Below, piece by piece: positions 37,401 to 51,800 of a stretch of 64,000 bases of DNA. The DNA lies in NCBI RefSeq assembly GCF_000003815.2, contig NC_049992.1, positions 16,030,658 to 16,094,657 on the forward strand, given 5' to 3'. The translations under genes and the position numbers were made by a program. Numbering within the stretch: the first letter of the stretch is position 1; each line of letters opens with the position of its first letter. Origin of the DNA: Branchiostoma floridae. Taxonomy: Eukaryota; Chordata; Leptocardii; Amphioxiformes; Branchiostomatidae. Below the pieces are notes generated by a model. It saw only the letters and a list, made by a program, of their open reading frames with translations, was not told where the DNA came from and made no database searches.

Positions 37401-40400
37401 CAATATACGATACACTTGGATGGTAACCATTGTGTTGTGAAGAATGAAAATAGCCAAAATTTACCATCGAACATAAAGTTTATAGTCTGTTCATCATTCC
37501 TGTTTCATGTGAAAGCTTTTCTTCCCTGCATATACCTCGTATCTTCTACTTTTATTAGCTCTTCTGAAGTCAGGTTACGACACTCCATATGCAATATATC
37601 AAGCCCTGCCTATACAAACATACGTGAGGTAGGATTTTGACCTTTTGTCGACCGAGGCCTATATTGATTTAGGTGTAAAAAGCAAAACACTATTGTGTTG
37701 ATATGATGAGTCAAAAGACTGGCACAGGTAGACAAACAAAGGGGTATTGGCTTTGTGTGAGAAATATATTATATACATTGTGGAATACGACAAAGGGCAT
37801 TCCGTATGGCCCAACCGCAGATAGGTTCGCCGAACGGTAGAAGGTTGAAGGTATATGTGGAGAAGGAGACCTCAAGCCAACCGTTCACACTTAAGCCACA
37901 TCTTCAGAAAAGAAGCTGGAGCCGCATGTTCCCCGTTTAGGAACTTTATTCGAACCGACACACAACAATGTTTCGCCGTGTGGCTTCCTCAGTGTTATGG
38001 GCTCGAATGTAGAAGGGCTACCCAACACACGGGGGGGCTGGGACGGAGGGCAATACGGAATACCCCCTGTTGCATCTTATTTATAGCATGCCAACCCTAG
38101 GAAACTCAAGATTATAAAAAAAAAAGAGCAAAAGACATGATGTCAATGCACATCACGTCAACAACTTTATTTCTTGATTCAAAAAAAGAACTGATGCTGT
38201 GCCAGCTAGCTTCAGGGTTAAAAAACAGTTGTTTGGATTTTTGACAGCAGCACACACAATAATATTGAGGTTTTAAAAAAGTTGTTGGAATTGAACTATA
38301 TGGAACCCCAGGCCACTATAAAATACACATTTTTCAGGATAACAAATTCTGTTTTTCCTTACTGGTCACAGATGACCTTGATGTCCTTGTCCTTCATGCC
38401 TCGCATGGCTGCGTAGATCTCCAGGTGTTCGCGCAGCGTGACCAGCTCCCACAATGCATCTGTCTGCGGACAGTATCCCATGGCTTGGAAAGCCTCGGAC
38501 AGACTGGACAAGATATCATGCCCCGCTACACACACCTGCACGGGTGATTGAGGGATAAATGGATTAGAACTGAAAGGTCAACTAACTTCTACATGAAAAC
38601 GTAACCTTTTCCTACTCTTATGTCTAGACATCACGGCTGGCAGGATGTCACGGGTGACAAGTCCGTAACTCTTGAAGGTCTGGAAAGGGGGGGTTGGGAC
38701 ATATAACGTTAGTTCACCTTTATTTGCAGGGTAACCTTTATTCGTTGTAACCTTTATTCGTTCAGGGTAGATCGGGATATCAAGTTGACGGAGGAGGTCT
38801 CAAACTGCATTATAATGAAGAAAAAAATGCAATTTGAAATCACTCAGTCCATCGACGTGGTACCCCTAAATATCCTATTTTTAGGTACAACGGATATAGG
38901 CTACCCCGCGAATAAAGGTGAACGATCGTTACAGATTACTGGTTTTATCATGTGAGATTTTGTTGATAATAAATACCTGCATGCTATGAATAGTTTTATC
39001 TGGTTGGTGAATCGCTGGTAAATATATCTAACATATTGGTTGTTTACAAAGAACTTTGATTTCAAATTCTTTGTGAACAACCAGACTACATAATCATCTA
39101 TAATATTCATCAGGGCAATACTGACTGAATGTCAGCAGGTGATTATATAACATGCACTGGCATAATACTGGCCGTAAGACTTATACCGGCCGATCAAAAA
39201 TAATGGAATTGAAAGAGATCTAAACATGCAACAATAGTTATTTCTGAGGTGTGCACACTTCAGACATCTAGGTGTCCAATACATCATTTACAAAGCATCG
39301 ATAACAATGCATTCGAAGACAACAAGGCCAAAAGTTTTCAGTATCTTTTTCGGGGTAGGCAGCTCGTCGTGGGACGAACACACTGTCACATTCATTGCCA
39401 TATTTGTACATTGTAGATCATAATTACACATGCTCACAGCACAAGACGAACATGATTCAACAACAATCTTGAATTTCTGTTGGTGACCTACAACTCATGT
39501 AAAAGTGTGAAGAACCGTTGCATAATAGCCCGGATCTACGACTGAATGTGCAAAATTGAACGTACGCAGCCATTTTCCCGCCATTTTTATATCTACGCTA
39601 GCAGTGAAGTGTTACGTCATAGCGGTTGTGATGGAGAAGTTAAATGAAAATTCTTGACAGTATATGTCCGTTTTCTCATGACATTTTGTGTATGCTCATG
39701 CAGGTTTATGTTTTATGCATTTACTAACAGAAAAGGAAGGAACATCAGAGGATGTATAAAGGTACATAGCGACAGTTAATTGTGCCGTGTTTCTTCCGGC
39801 CGGTATTTTTACCCCCTCCAGCCACGCGCCCGTTCGCCATGTAATTCCGCGGCGTCTTACAATTACAATATTGTGCTTTTAGCGGGACAGGAGTGGCAGA
39901 AAAGTTACACAGAAGAAGTGGCATGGGTAACCTATAACAGCAACATGTAACTGGAGAAAATGATGCGTTGACAATTTGTCAAATCAGTATGGCTAGAGAA
40001 ATCGTCGTAAACGTACCGGTATTATGATAATAGATGTTACTGCTTGTGTGCAAATAAATGTAAGTCAAAGTTCTCTGTAAACAACCAATATATCAAATAT
40101 ATCTACTAGTGATTCACCAACTATTCAAGGCTTGCGGGCAACAACATCTCACATGTACATGTATTATTGTTGCTGGATGTCCATCGCACTGCGATGATGA
40201 CGTCAATGGCACACCTGCTCGTATGTATTATCAACAACATCTTAACAACAAGAAGGAAACAGTAACATGTATATGTTGACCAGTAATGCCTGGCAGTGAA
40301 CAGGATGTTATGGCTGACAAAATGTTCATGATTGTATAACAGTCTGAAAAATGTTTTAAAGCATTTATCATAGTTTAGTGTAGTTTTGTTTGATTAATCT

Positions 40401-42830
40401 ATTGATGATGCACAGAGAAAAGAGGGATCTCCTAACAAGAATTGCTTTTAGCTTTTAGATGATTAATGAAAACAGGAGAATCTGTGCCTCACAAAATGGA
40501 TGGTTTGGACAACATAACAAACTTTCAGCAGCTTCAAGAAGCCCCATCAACCAGCAACTACCTCTGATCCAATTAGAAATTAGATCTAATTCATGTACCA
40601 CTTTGTTGCACTTTGCTTTATCTAATTTGAGCACTGGCATCTTGGGAGTTGCTTGAGTTAATGTTCACATTCCTCAATAGCTGTAGTCATTCTTTAAAAT
40701 ATCATGTTACTGTATAATGCTGTGACACACTGTTAGATACGGAACCATTGCCAGTGTTCTAGCCAGCCTGATTTTTTTTCCGTCCCCTGGGTTTAACTTT
40801 TGAATGGAGAATCCTGTCGAAGGCGCAAAGATCCTTGGGGGGGTTTGACGTCATGCTCCCCCCAGAAAATTGTGAAATATAGACCCTCTGAAACGCTTTC
40901 CTTTATTTTGAGGGGCACATTTTGCTGGCAAACTCAACTTGGTTCAAGGTTCAGTTAATATCTTTATATGCTGATTTTTGTCCATCACAGGCAGAATGGG
41001 CAAAATTTTTGTCCATCCCCGCAGCAGCAAGAATCCGTCAAAAACGGAAGGATGAACCCTGGTTAGAAACCTGAACCAACCTTAAAGAAAATGTATAGCC
41101 TCTTATTTACAAAATTGCAGGAACTTGAACCCACAGGCAACTAACCAGAGAGTTCATAAAACATAGAGAGGCAAGTGATCCATAAAATGGGCAAAGGCTT
41201 TCCTGAGGAAATAACAGGATACAAGATTATACTGTTTAAAGGCCATGGCTGAATATCATGCTGATCCCTAGGATTAAATACATTTTGAAAAGGGCAGAAC
41301 GGATTTTACAGATATGGATGTCCTACTGCAGAGCTTAAGTCATCATGTGAAAATGCTGCTTTGGAAGCCTTTATCAGATTAATACTTTTTCATCATAACT
41401 GTGTGCTTAATCTAATTGTTATGTATCATATTTTGTGAAATGTTTTCCATTCCCAACTTTTTCCATAGAATGGCTCTTCATTTATAATTATAGAAGGTCA
41501 AGGGTAAGAAATATAATAAAGGTAGTTCCATAGGCCTTTTGAGGCTGTAGGGGCAGTGGGTTGTTATCCAATGTGTCTGAGGGCACAATATTGGAAGGTT
41601 GAGCCCATCCATCTCTCTTGACTGCCTCTTAACTCCCCAGGTGAAGCTAAGTGCTCATTTTTACATCTGAGTGAAGATCCAGAGGTTTTCCCAAGGACAC
41701 AATGTCTAGCCAGAAGGCAAACCCATGACCTTGATTTCCTGTCTACTAGCCTACCCACTCAGCCATTTCACCAACCTGGCAAAAATCACTTTCAATGTTG
41801 GCGGTTGAATGACTAAGAAAGAGAATGCTCTCCACAGCAATTATTTCGACCTAGTTTTTAAGCCATCTATCAAATTTGATTTAATGGCGGAGGGTTGCTT
41901 TTCATTCTTGCCCTTTTCAATCTTCCCCTGGTAGTTTTCTAATCTGTAAATCCTACAACACCTGCGCAGCCTGTAAAACAATGGCCTTACTTATAGAGCC
42001 CTGACACTCCCATTTATCAAACATTGTTCAAGCCTGACATGATGCTGGTATTAATCAATATCTGTCTACTTTACTGACTAACTGACTGCTCCACTTATTC
42101 ATGTCTACCTCTGGTGGAATTTCTCTGCTTTCTGATGAGGCCTTGTCTGTACGTTACTTTGAAGAACATCACACACATTGAATATGATCGGTCTCTTTTT
42201 TTACCATCCTTGTTGTCTTTGTTCAAAGTAACTATTACATTCTTTCTTGCCTTATCCAAGAAGAGAAAGATTCATCTTCAGCATTCATTTTTGTTCTCCT
42301 TTTGTTGTCCACTCACTCACTCACTCTCACTCACTGATCAATCACTCACTCACTCACTCACTCACTTACTCACTCATGCACTCCTTGATTCATTCAATAA
42401 TCCACTCACTCAGTCTTTCACTCACTCACTCACTCACTCAGTCAGTCAAGCACTCTCACTCACTTACTCATTCATTCAATCATCCACTCATTCAGTCTTT
42501 CACTCACTCACTCACTCACTCACTCACTCACTCACTCAACCAATCACCCACCCACCCACTCACCCACCCACTCACCCATCCATCTGCTCATCCATCCCCT
42601 TCCCTTACCCTGCCCTCTGATGGAGCCATATCAGCTGTAATGACGTTCATGGCTGTAGTTTTCCCTGCACCATTGGGCCCCAGCAGGCCAAACACCTCCC
42701 CAGACTCCACCCCCAGGGTCAGCTGACTCACGGCAGTCTTGTACTGTTCTTCCTTTGTCTTCTTAAACAACTTGAAGCCACCATCTTTGGGGAACGTCTT
42801 GGTCAGGTTCTGGAGTGTCACAACAGGTGG
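25471..42830 (-). CDS. ABCA5: ABCA5-like: exons 27-35, nucleotide-binding domain 2 and C-terminus
   Basis: Exons: 42609-42830, 38363-38535, 37109-37184, 36634-36728, 29583-29702, 28824-28931, 27115-27254, 25861-25916 and 25471-25602. Walker A is GPNGAGKTT (exon 27) and the Q-loop region is [20 protein letters not shown] (exon 28). The signature reads LSGGTKRK (exon 29), with Thr in place of the usual Gln. Walker B plus D-loop is [13 protein letters not shown] (exon 30) and the H-loop is [10 protein letters not shown] (exon 31). Exon 33 has [15 protein letters not shown]. Exons 34-35 have [20 protein letters not shown] and a polar tail ending ENTELV. The introns are large: the exon 27-28 intron (4.1 kb) and the exon 30-31 intron (6.9 kb, with LINE and mariner) hold most of the transposons. 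Confidence 0.92.
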
Positions 42831-45800
42831 CTAAGGAGGTGAAAAAGGCAAGAAAAACTCTTAAATCACAATGTGTCCTTTGTAGCTTGTAGCATTATTG
42901 CGTGTTTGAATATGATACAGCCAATGACTCTTTACGATCCATATATACCCATATTTGACTTCAACAATGACATACGATGTTCCAAAGAAGAAATTCTATT
43001 ACATCAGTTAAGCTGTATAACAAAAGAATGTCCAGGATGGGCTACAGCAGCATTACAGCTACAGTATAGCTCATTAATCTTCTTTTACAGTATTATGTAA
43101 TTGCTTATGATGCAAAGGTAAGCCATTATAATTATGACAACCACCTTGCCATAATTTGAACCTGACAGGACTTGGCTGACTCTGTGTCGCTCTTTGACGA
43201 TGTCGTCATCCTCCTTCCCAGTGTCCACAGTAGAGAATGTGTTGTAGGAGGGGTTGGTGAAAGAATCCAGCAGCTCATGTGACTTCCTGGATTTCTGAGA
43301 CCCACATCTAAAGTATGGACAAAAAACATTGTCCTGAGATATCCTGGTGCCGAGAGTCCCTCTAGCATAGCAAACATGAACTGCAACAAAGATTTGACAA
43401 TGCCTAAGATAACAGCTATCAAGCTACAATACTGGCATGTAACACAAGGAAATGATGGTTATAGTCTTTTGCCAGATTGGTGTCAATTGATTCTTACCAG
43501 AAATTGCCATGGATACAGGTAAACAAGCATAACACCACAGTATGGACTTTACCCAGTGCACAGAGTCTCTTGTTTTTTGAAGCCAAAAAACAAGAAAGTA
43601 GATTGGTGTACTGATGTATTGGTATTGCTGAAAGACTATTTCTTCTACCACTCACCTACAGATATCCACAGGGTCTCCTCCAGTACTCCTGACATCCAAG
43701 AATCTCAGGAGAAAGTACAGCGGCACACATCCCAGCAACAACTAACATCACAGCAGCAACATTAGTGTAATCAGCATATGGTAGTAAGCAAGAGAAGAAA
43801 AATGCATCTTCTTCAGTCTTTCATCAACCTGATGACATTAGTCCCATATTTTGTAGAATATGTGTAATAATAAACCAAGTTGAGGGTGCTTGCCATCACT
43901 GGACCTTTTGATCAGACACAAGCATAGGACCTTAAGTTTTTAAAAAATGTTCTAAAAAAAACTTTTTTGAACTCACAGACACATAGCAGATGGGGATGTT
44001 GCTGGACCATTCAAAATAGTCTGAGAACGTCAAAGGCCGTCCAACTATGGCATAACTTCTGTGCAGCTGGAAAATAAAAATAACACTTGTTTTTCACACA
44101 TTGCACATGATCTATTTTCTCTGAGTCAGCAATACAATGTAGTCAGCAATACAACATAAATATTTTTCATTTCAATATATTCCTGAGTCACAAATTGCAG
44201 GGACGTATTATGAATCTAATACAACAGAAGAGAAAGAGAAGAATGAAAGGGATTGTAGAAGTACAATGAATAAGCCAAGAAATAAAGAACAAGAGAGAAA
44301 GGAAGAAAGTAATTGAACTGGCTTACCCTGTCAATGTAGTACAGACCACCAAATATGGCATATGAGGGGTCAATGATGGCAAAGACATGGTGGACGATGG
44401 AGGCTACGTCTGGCTTCTGTGCCAACAGGTCAATGGGCCACACCACAAAGTAAGGAATAAAGGCAACCTGGATAGAAAAATAGATAATTTTTGTCACCTC
44501 TATTTACATTTTTCGACTGTAAAATGGGGAAAGATGATACTGGAAGTATTCCAACTATCACTTTTGACAGAGATTAAAGAATCTATCAATTTTTTTATGA
44601 TTAAAAAAACTGTAGTGATACTACTGGAATTCTAAAGTATGGAATCATAGTGTACACATCTTTACTACATACATGTGTAGATATATGAATCTAATTTCTT
44701 CAGGTAGGTCATTGATTGGCTTTCCTCCATACACAGTAGGTCAAAAACACAATGGAAACACTTACCAGTTGCAGAACTCCCGGCCAGACACTCTGACAGG
44801 TTTCAAACTTGTCGAACATGAAGGATCCACAGAAGGTCAACAGCAGCTGGTTTGGAATGTACAGCAGGCAGATCAGGGCCAAGGACAGCATTGCACCTGG
44901 GCTGCTCAGGGTTTCCAGCTGGGTGGGAAACAGACAGCAAAGGTTTTTGACATAGCATTTCTGTACAACAGAGAAATTAGCACTGTTGATAGCTCAGGGT
45001 TTCCAGTTGATCGGGAATTATTGTGGCATTTCTGCGCAACAGAAAATTCAGTACCAAGGACAGCATCATGGCTACACGGTTCAGGATGTCCAGGAAACAG
45101 ACATTAAAGGTTAATTAATAATTAATATGGCATTTTTGTACAGCGGAGAAATAAGCACTGGCAAGAGAATTATCTACAACAGCTCAGCCTTTCCAGTATT
45201 TCAGAAAATAGTTGCCAGTGGTTATTAATGTGGCGTTTCTGAACAACAGAGAATTCAGAACCAAGGACAGCATCATGCCTATACAGTTCAGGTTGTATAG
45301 TTGCACAGGAAACAGACATCAAAGGAGGGAAATCCTCACTGAGGCGAGCATAATTTTTGGCTACCTCGTGTGATATTTCTGTACAATCTGAGAAATCAGC
45401 TTCAATGACATCATTCATGGATTGCTTAGGGTGTCCATTCAGTAAACAGATGAATGTTAATGTGATGTTACTGTACAACAGACAAATCAGTACCAAGGAC
45501 AGTATCATTCCTGCATAGCTCAGGCTGTCCGGTACTGTACGAAACAGATATCAATCATTCCAATATGACATTTCTGTACAACAGACAAATTAGCACCAAG
45601 GACAGTATCATTCCTGTTCAAGTCATGCTGTCCAGTACTGCAGAAAACAGATATCAATCATTGTCAATGTGATATTTCTGTACAACAGATAATTCAGCAC
45701 CAAGGACAGTATCATTCCTGTTCAACACAGGCTGTACAGCACTGCAGAAAACCATCCACTTGCTGTACAGATCAAATCAGCACCAATTACAGGACCACCA

Positions 45801-48800
45801 TTCTCTTTTGATAACACCAGTTGGGGCATCTTCTCTGGGTAGTTTTAAAGAACGCTTGCAGATAGATGTGCAAAAGTTAGGGGTAACGAGTTGTTCGGTG
45901 TAATATAACCAACTGCTGCCGCGCCACGTGCCTGCAAAGCTGGTGTGTTACGCCAAACGGCGGTTATACCGGCTATATAGATACAGATACACTCCTAAGG
46001 CTTACATGTAACATGTTTCCAGTTAAAGCAATCACTCCAACATACAGCATAAATCCTTCTGATGTCGCACTCACCTGCAGTGCAGCAATGATGATAAGGG
46101 TACACATTGCAGGGATGGCAAACAGAATGGCATCAAACAGGAATATAGATCCCCAGTACATGTTGGATGTCACTCCAGACACCCGAAGCTGGGCACGAGC
46201 CTTTACCTGGAATCACAGGATAAAGTCAAAATGACAGTTACCCAAGCAACTAGATGGATTTTTTTTAACAGTCAGACCTTTCAGGTAGCGTCTACTACCT
46301 TTTGTCAGTGGCTGAGAAGGAGTGTAGTCCTACAGGAATTTAACTACAAATGTTGGACTATCTTAGTCACTAACATTTGACTGTTTACAAAAGCAATCGA
46401 GTTGCTTGAACAGTTGTTATCTTGTGATCTTATTACCTGCATGTTTAACCTTCATCAACACAAAACATACTGATGGAATTGTGCATTATGAGCTGAACTA
46501 CTGAAATATTTGCATGACTGAGCTCCAAGTAACTGCATTTTCATTCTTGTTGGAACGGTTGGTTTGGTTGTCTTGACTGCAAAGACATGTCTTAAAATTA
46601 TATGACAGCAAAAGAATGATTTCAAAATTACCATAAACAGAAGTTTGTATCACATATGATAATATACTAGTACTGACCTCTTTGTCCTTCACAATGTCCA
46701 TTGCAAAGCCTGCTGGGAGTATAACCAATGTGAAGCCAAGGACCATAAGAATGCCAAAGGCTCCATTAAAATTTATCTGTAGAAACATAAGAAAAAACAC
46801 ATTTAAGTCATACTTCTAAACTAGATAATCATTAGGAATAATTATGATTATAGATAAGCTTATGATAATTTGACCTGGGTAAAAAGGCATTGCAGCACAG
46901 ATAGGCTATCAAAATATCATTATCATTATTAGCCTCAAGTGTGAAAAAAAAAACTAATTTCATAAACATTTGAATAGTCAAACACACAAAAACCTACTGT
47001 TGGGTTGACTTCTGGAAAGGGCTGAGCTGCAGTCCTGATCACTGTACCAGAGGGGGCACTTCCGTTGCTTTGCACAGCCAATCCATATATGGCATTACTT
47101 AAAATGTTAAGCAGAACTGGTATGGAGTGGATGGCTGAGTCATTGTAGAGTGCCACAAAGGATGCTTCAATAGCCTGCAGAAACACAAAGAGATAAAGTA
47201 TGGACTTTAGATAGTTGTCCTGGTACATTATTTGGTATCGTTATGTATTTTTCAGATACCTGTTATTACGGGACAGGTATATGATTTGGATTAATGAATA
47301 AGACCTCATAAAAGTTTGATTTTTCATGTATACAGAAGAGAATACTGTTACCTGTGTGGAAATGTTCAGGCCCTGCACATCCACTGCTAACATGTGAGGT
47401 GCAGTATGGGTCAGGTTGTCCAATGACCCCTGGACAGAGCTGAAGCCTTGGCTCTTAAAGTTCACCAACAGATGATCCAGGTTTGACCCTGTCAATTATA
47501 TGGACATTGCAGTCTTACCAGTGGTGGATTAATGTCAAATCTCATTAAAAATGCACTCTTTTATGCAAGAGAAAAAAAAGTTCTAAAAATAAATATTCAT
47601 GGAGAAACAACTTTTCTCAAATTATCATGGAAGCTCATCTATGTTGGGATTAACCATAGTACAATGCTAACTTTCTTCCAATACAAAGGTATACACGGAT
47701 CAATATTTCCAAAGACCACTACCACCTTCTTCTATATTAATACTGATGACCATCGCTTCAGAACGTAAACTCACAAGAATACAGACATGTGATCTTATTA
47801 CCATGTGATCTTGCATATATGTGACATCAGCAATTGGTCAAACGTGCCAGGAAGTTTATAAGGCCCACTTTTCTCAAGTTCCTTTCTACTTTTCTAACAA
47901 AAGAGTGACCTTTCACTATGAACATTTTGGTTGCAATTTTGGGCCATTAGTGCCTCAAGATTGCTGTCCTCTAGATTGTCCCGTTTGGCAACATTTTTGG
48001 TTTATGTTTTTTGGACGTTACAAACCTGTGCTATTCTGGTAGAGTAACGAATCTGCAGAAGACTGAGGACCAGTTCTTCCCCTCAAGTAGAGCCCAGGAC
48101 TAAGGTCCAGTCTGGTTGGGTTTGAGGCACCCTGGACACCGCTGGGGAGAACTTTGAGGAGGACCACCCCAATGACAAGGAAAATGATTGGCATAACCAA
48201 TCGAAAAAAGATGGCAGCCTTATTCCTGTAAATGAATGGAAGAATTCATTCTAAAGGAAAGGTAACACTAATGACAACACTTCTTATTTTGCCTAAGACT
48301 CCCTCATAAAACATCTTAATGCAGCAACACTAATCCCTGGGGTATGCACACTTCAGATATTCAGGACCTGGTGTATTCTTGAGAATGCCTGACAACTTTC
48401 AATGTGGGGGTCATAGGGTACCGGACAGATTTATGAGACTTGATGTTGCAGTATATAAAATGTAAGAATGGTTGCTTGCTTTTACTGCAATGCTACTGTG
48501 CCTCTGAAAATTTGATCAAGCAAACAATCATATAATGTTTGGTTCAAATGTCTACGGAAACAAGAAGAAGACATCATCAAAAGGACCAACATACAGCTAC
48601 ACTTCTTCATTTCTGTACAAATATGAAACAGTCTACTGGAAGATGTAATCACGGTACTGAATGTAAGCTCCTTCAAGTCAAGATTTGACAAGCATAAGGA
48701 GTCCCACCATGTAGTCTTCAACTACATGTACACTTAGCACTGGATGATCCAGATAGGCCAACAATGACAATCAACATTACTGAATAAAATGAGTGGCCAA

Positions 48801-51800
48801 AACTAGAGCCAAAAGCTCCTACATACCTTATCTACTCTACTCTGCTCTACAGAAGTTACAACTACATCTTCATAACTACAGAACTGGATAATGCTTTGAC
48901 CCTGATATATACCTGATATTGTTGATAAAATACACCCGAAACATTGCAAGCAGTCTGCGCTTGGTCAGCTCCGTGTCTGTGTAGAGTTCATACCCTTCCT
49001 GTGGGCTGAGGTGGGGGGTCTGGATGTTCACTTCACTCATCATATCTGCATCCAAACTAGTAGATGTCACAGAACCTTTAACAAATATACATCAATTTGG
49101 TATTAGCAAAAGATTTCCGAACCCCACAGGAAGTTTTTTCTATCAGGGAACAAGTGTTGACTGTAGCGTTTATGCAACTGTATTGTATTCCACTTACTAA
49201 GTGAACTTTCATCTAAACATCTAGAATGAAAGTAAAGGAATAAACTCATTGGTTGACTACTTAATTATCTTCATGTACAAAAATTTATGTTCATCTCCAC
49301 GTATGGGTGGATGGTGATACAACAACAAATATACTCTTGTCACAGAACTCCAATGGTAATCAAATAAAGACAACACCAAAAAGGATAGTACAAAGTTAAA
49401 CAATTACAAACACAATGGCTACCTTATTCATATATATGCTTCCTCTGCAGTGCATAATTTTGTTACAGCTACACACTGAAGTTGGACTCAGCTTTTAAAC
49501 ATTTTTCTCACAGACTTACTCATATCTAACTGATGAACCTCTTTAACAAAGAGCTCAGTAATTTCTTCTAACAATTTCATAAAAAGCCATTATATAATGA
49601 TTGTTTCAGACCTGATACTGTCCCATTGAGTGATTTCTTGTCCTCCATGTTTACATCATCTCTCAGTTTCAGAAACACTTCCTCCAAGGTTGTCATGGAG
49701 ACACCGTAGTTCTGAATGCCAAGGTCATCAGCGCTGCTGTCTTTGGTCTCAAGGTCAGCAAACAAAGCTGCAAGGATGCATTAAAAAGGGAATACTGTAA
49801 CATCAAGCATGTCTTATACTGTAAAGTATACTTGATTATCTTGAAATATCATAATATGATATTCAAGGGTTATGATATGATATTGGAGAAAAACTACAGG
49901 GATTTAAAAATGCTGTCACTACAGAACAAATAAAACGAAAGTGATCTAGATCCAGTGTTAACTCAATAAAGAGCTAGTCTTCCACTGGTGGTGGCAGAGA
50001 GGACAGACGCTATATACATTGTACAGTATTTACAGGTTCATTGTATCGGGGAAAATTTCAACAAGCACAATGAACATAATGAACAGTGGACCATGACATA
50101 ACGTCCTGTCCAAAGGACTGCAACCACTTCTGGTAGTGTGCATGTCGGGTGAGCGACACAGCCGGAATCAAACTCACGGCTTCTACTTCTAGTTCCAGAG
50201 GCAGGACCGCTAACGACTGGATTACGGGAACTACGCTCACTACCTTAACAGTAGTCAGCAACCACTCTAGAGACTGTGTAAAAATGGTTGTTGAGGACAG
50301 GCTGTTGCTCAGGACAGGGTCCAAGATAAGGTACGTATTCTCTAGCTTTGAACATGATGAGCACCCATTTACCCACCAGCAAACCTGTCCACTCTGTGGA
50401 GAGGCAGCGTGTAGGACAACTCCAGCGCATGGGAGCGGACCAGCGAGGCCTCTGGTATATGACTCTGTATCATCTCTGTCACCCCAGCAGTGTTGCACCT
50501 TGGTGTGGTCACAATCCTGGCAAGGAAGGGATAGTTCAGACTGAGAGGTGGGCATGCTATAGCCAAAAGTCAGGTTTCCCCTTTGGGCCTGGTCACATTC
50601 CTCACATAATTGTCATACTAAACCATAAAACCGAGGACTTTTTCGTTCATGTGTCTCCGTAAATTTGCTGAGAGGACAGAAGAGACTCGGGACCTATAAT
50701 GTGGCTGGATACCAGGCTACATGTGTCATACAAAATTTGCCTTTCTTCTGATAAAAAAGACTGTGAAAGTTTACGATCCTTGTTGGCAGTTAGTTCTGTC
50801 TCTGCCTATTTTGAAATTTGATGAATGTGCCAGCCAGCATCTCTTGTAGTACTTATTGCCAAGATACATGTATGATGTGTAAGAAAACCAGAAAGGGAAG
50901 GAGACCATGAAGGAAAGAAAAGATGTCTACCTACCCCAGGTGATAGCCAACCCCAAATCGGTTCTTCAGGAAGAGGGACGAACCTGCACACCTGAGGGTT
51001 CCCTTGGAGATGATAGCCTTACGATCTGAAAGATATTTCACATAAAACACATTCCTGTCAACTCTGTTACACTCTGTTATACAATCTATGCCTATTCATG
51101 AAACAGTAGGCAATGTTAAATCCCTGCAATGATACAAAGTTTTAAATCACAACTCTTTTAACTACTTTTGTATATGAGATCCCTTCATATCATGCATGAT
51201 ACTGTTTAATTGATTTCTTCATATTACCACGTTTATCTATGTAGAGAAACAGACAAACTTCTGGTCTAAAGTACCCATGCAAATGGCGACCATGATCAAA
51301 GGTTTATAATTGAATGATGCATCAATCATGTATATGAACAACATGGAAGGTAAAAAAAGAATATTTGTCATATTCCATATTCAATGCTTATACTACAAGT
51401 ATAACGAGATATACATTGTACAGTTCTAACTGGAGATACATGTATATTGCAACAACAGTCTCCTTTGATTAACCATTGGACAGAATAGAAGGTTATATGA
51501 AACCTTAACTCAATGGATTATAGGAAATTAAGGTTAAACCAGCCTGTTGAAATTTGATACCCCTGACCTGCCAGAATGTCAGCTTCATCCATGAAGTGCG
51601 TTGTCAGGACGATGACCTTCCCTTGCCTCTTCCTCTTCAGCAATGTCCATATATGGCGTCGTGAGTAAGGGTCCATCCCACTCGTTGGCTCATCCAAGAA
51701 GATGACCTATAATTGGTAAAATTTGAATCAAGAATTCTACCAATTTTGTAAATCAAATCATAAAATATTAGTGACATCATATAATATGTATCCTCTGAGC

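Noticed and set aside
42114-42726. Plus-strand open frames rich in SLTHSLTH
   Set aside because: Translation of the (CACT)n microsatellite and the antisense of exon 27.
45170-45508. 112-codon minus-strand frame as an extra transporter exon
   Set aside because: Its start resembles exon 22, but the rest does not match the family; best explained as a decayed copy in the intronic array.
50149-50662. Plus-strand frames of 104-131 codons
   Set aside because: Antisense of exon 14 of the ABCA5-like gene and flanking intron; the sense exon has clear family similarity.
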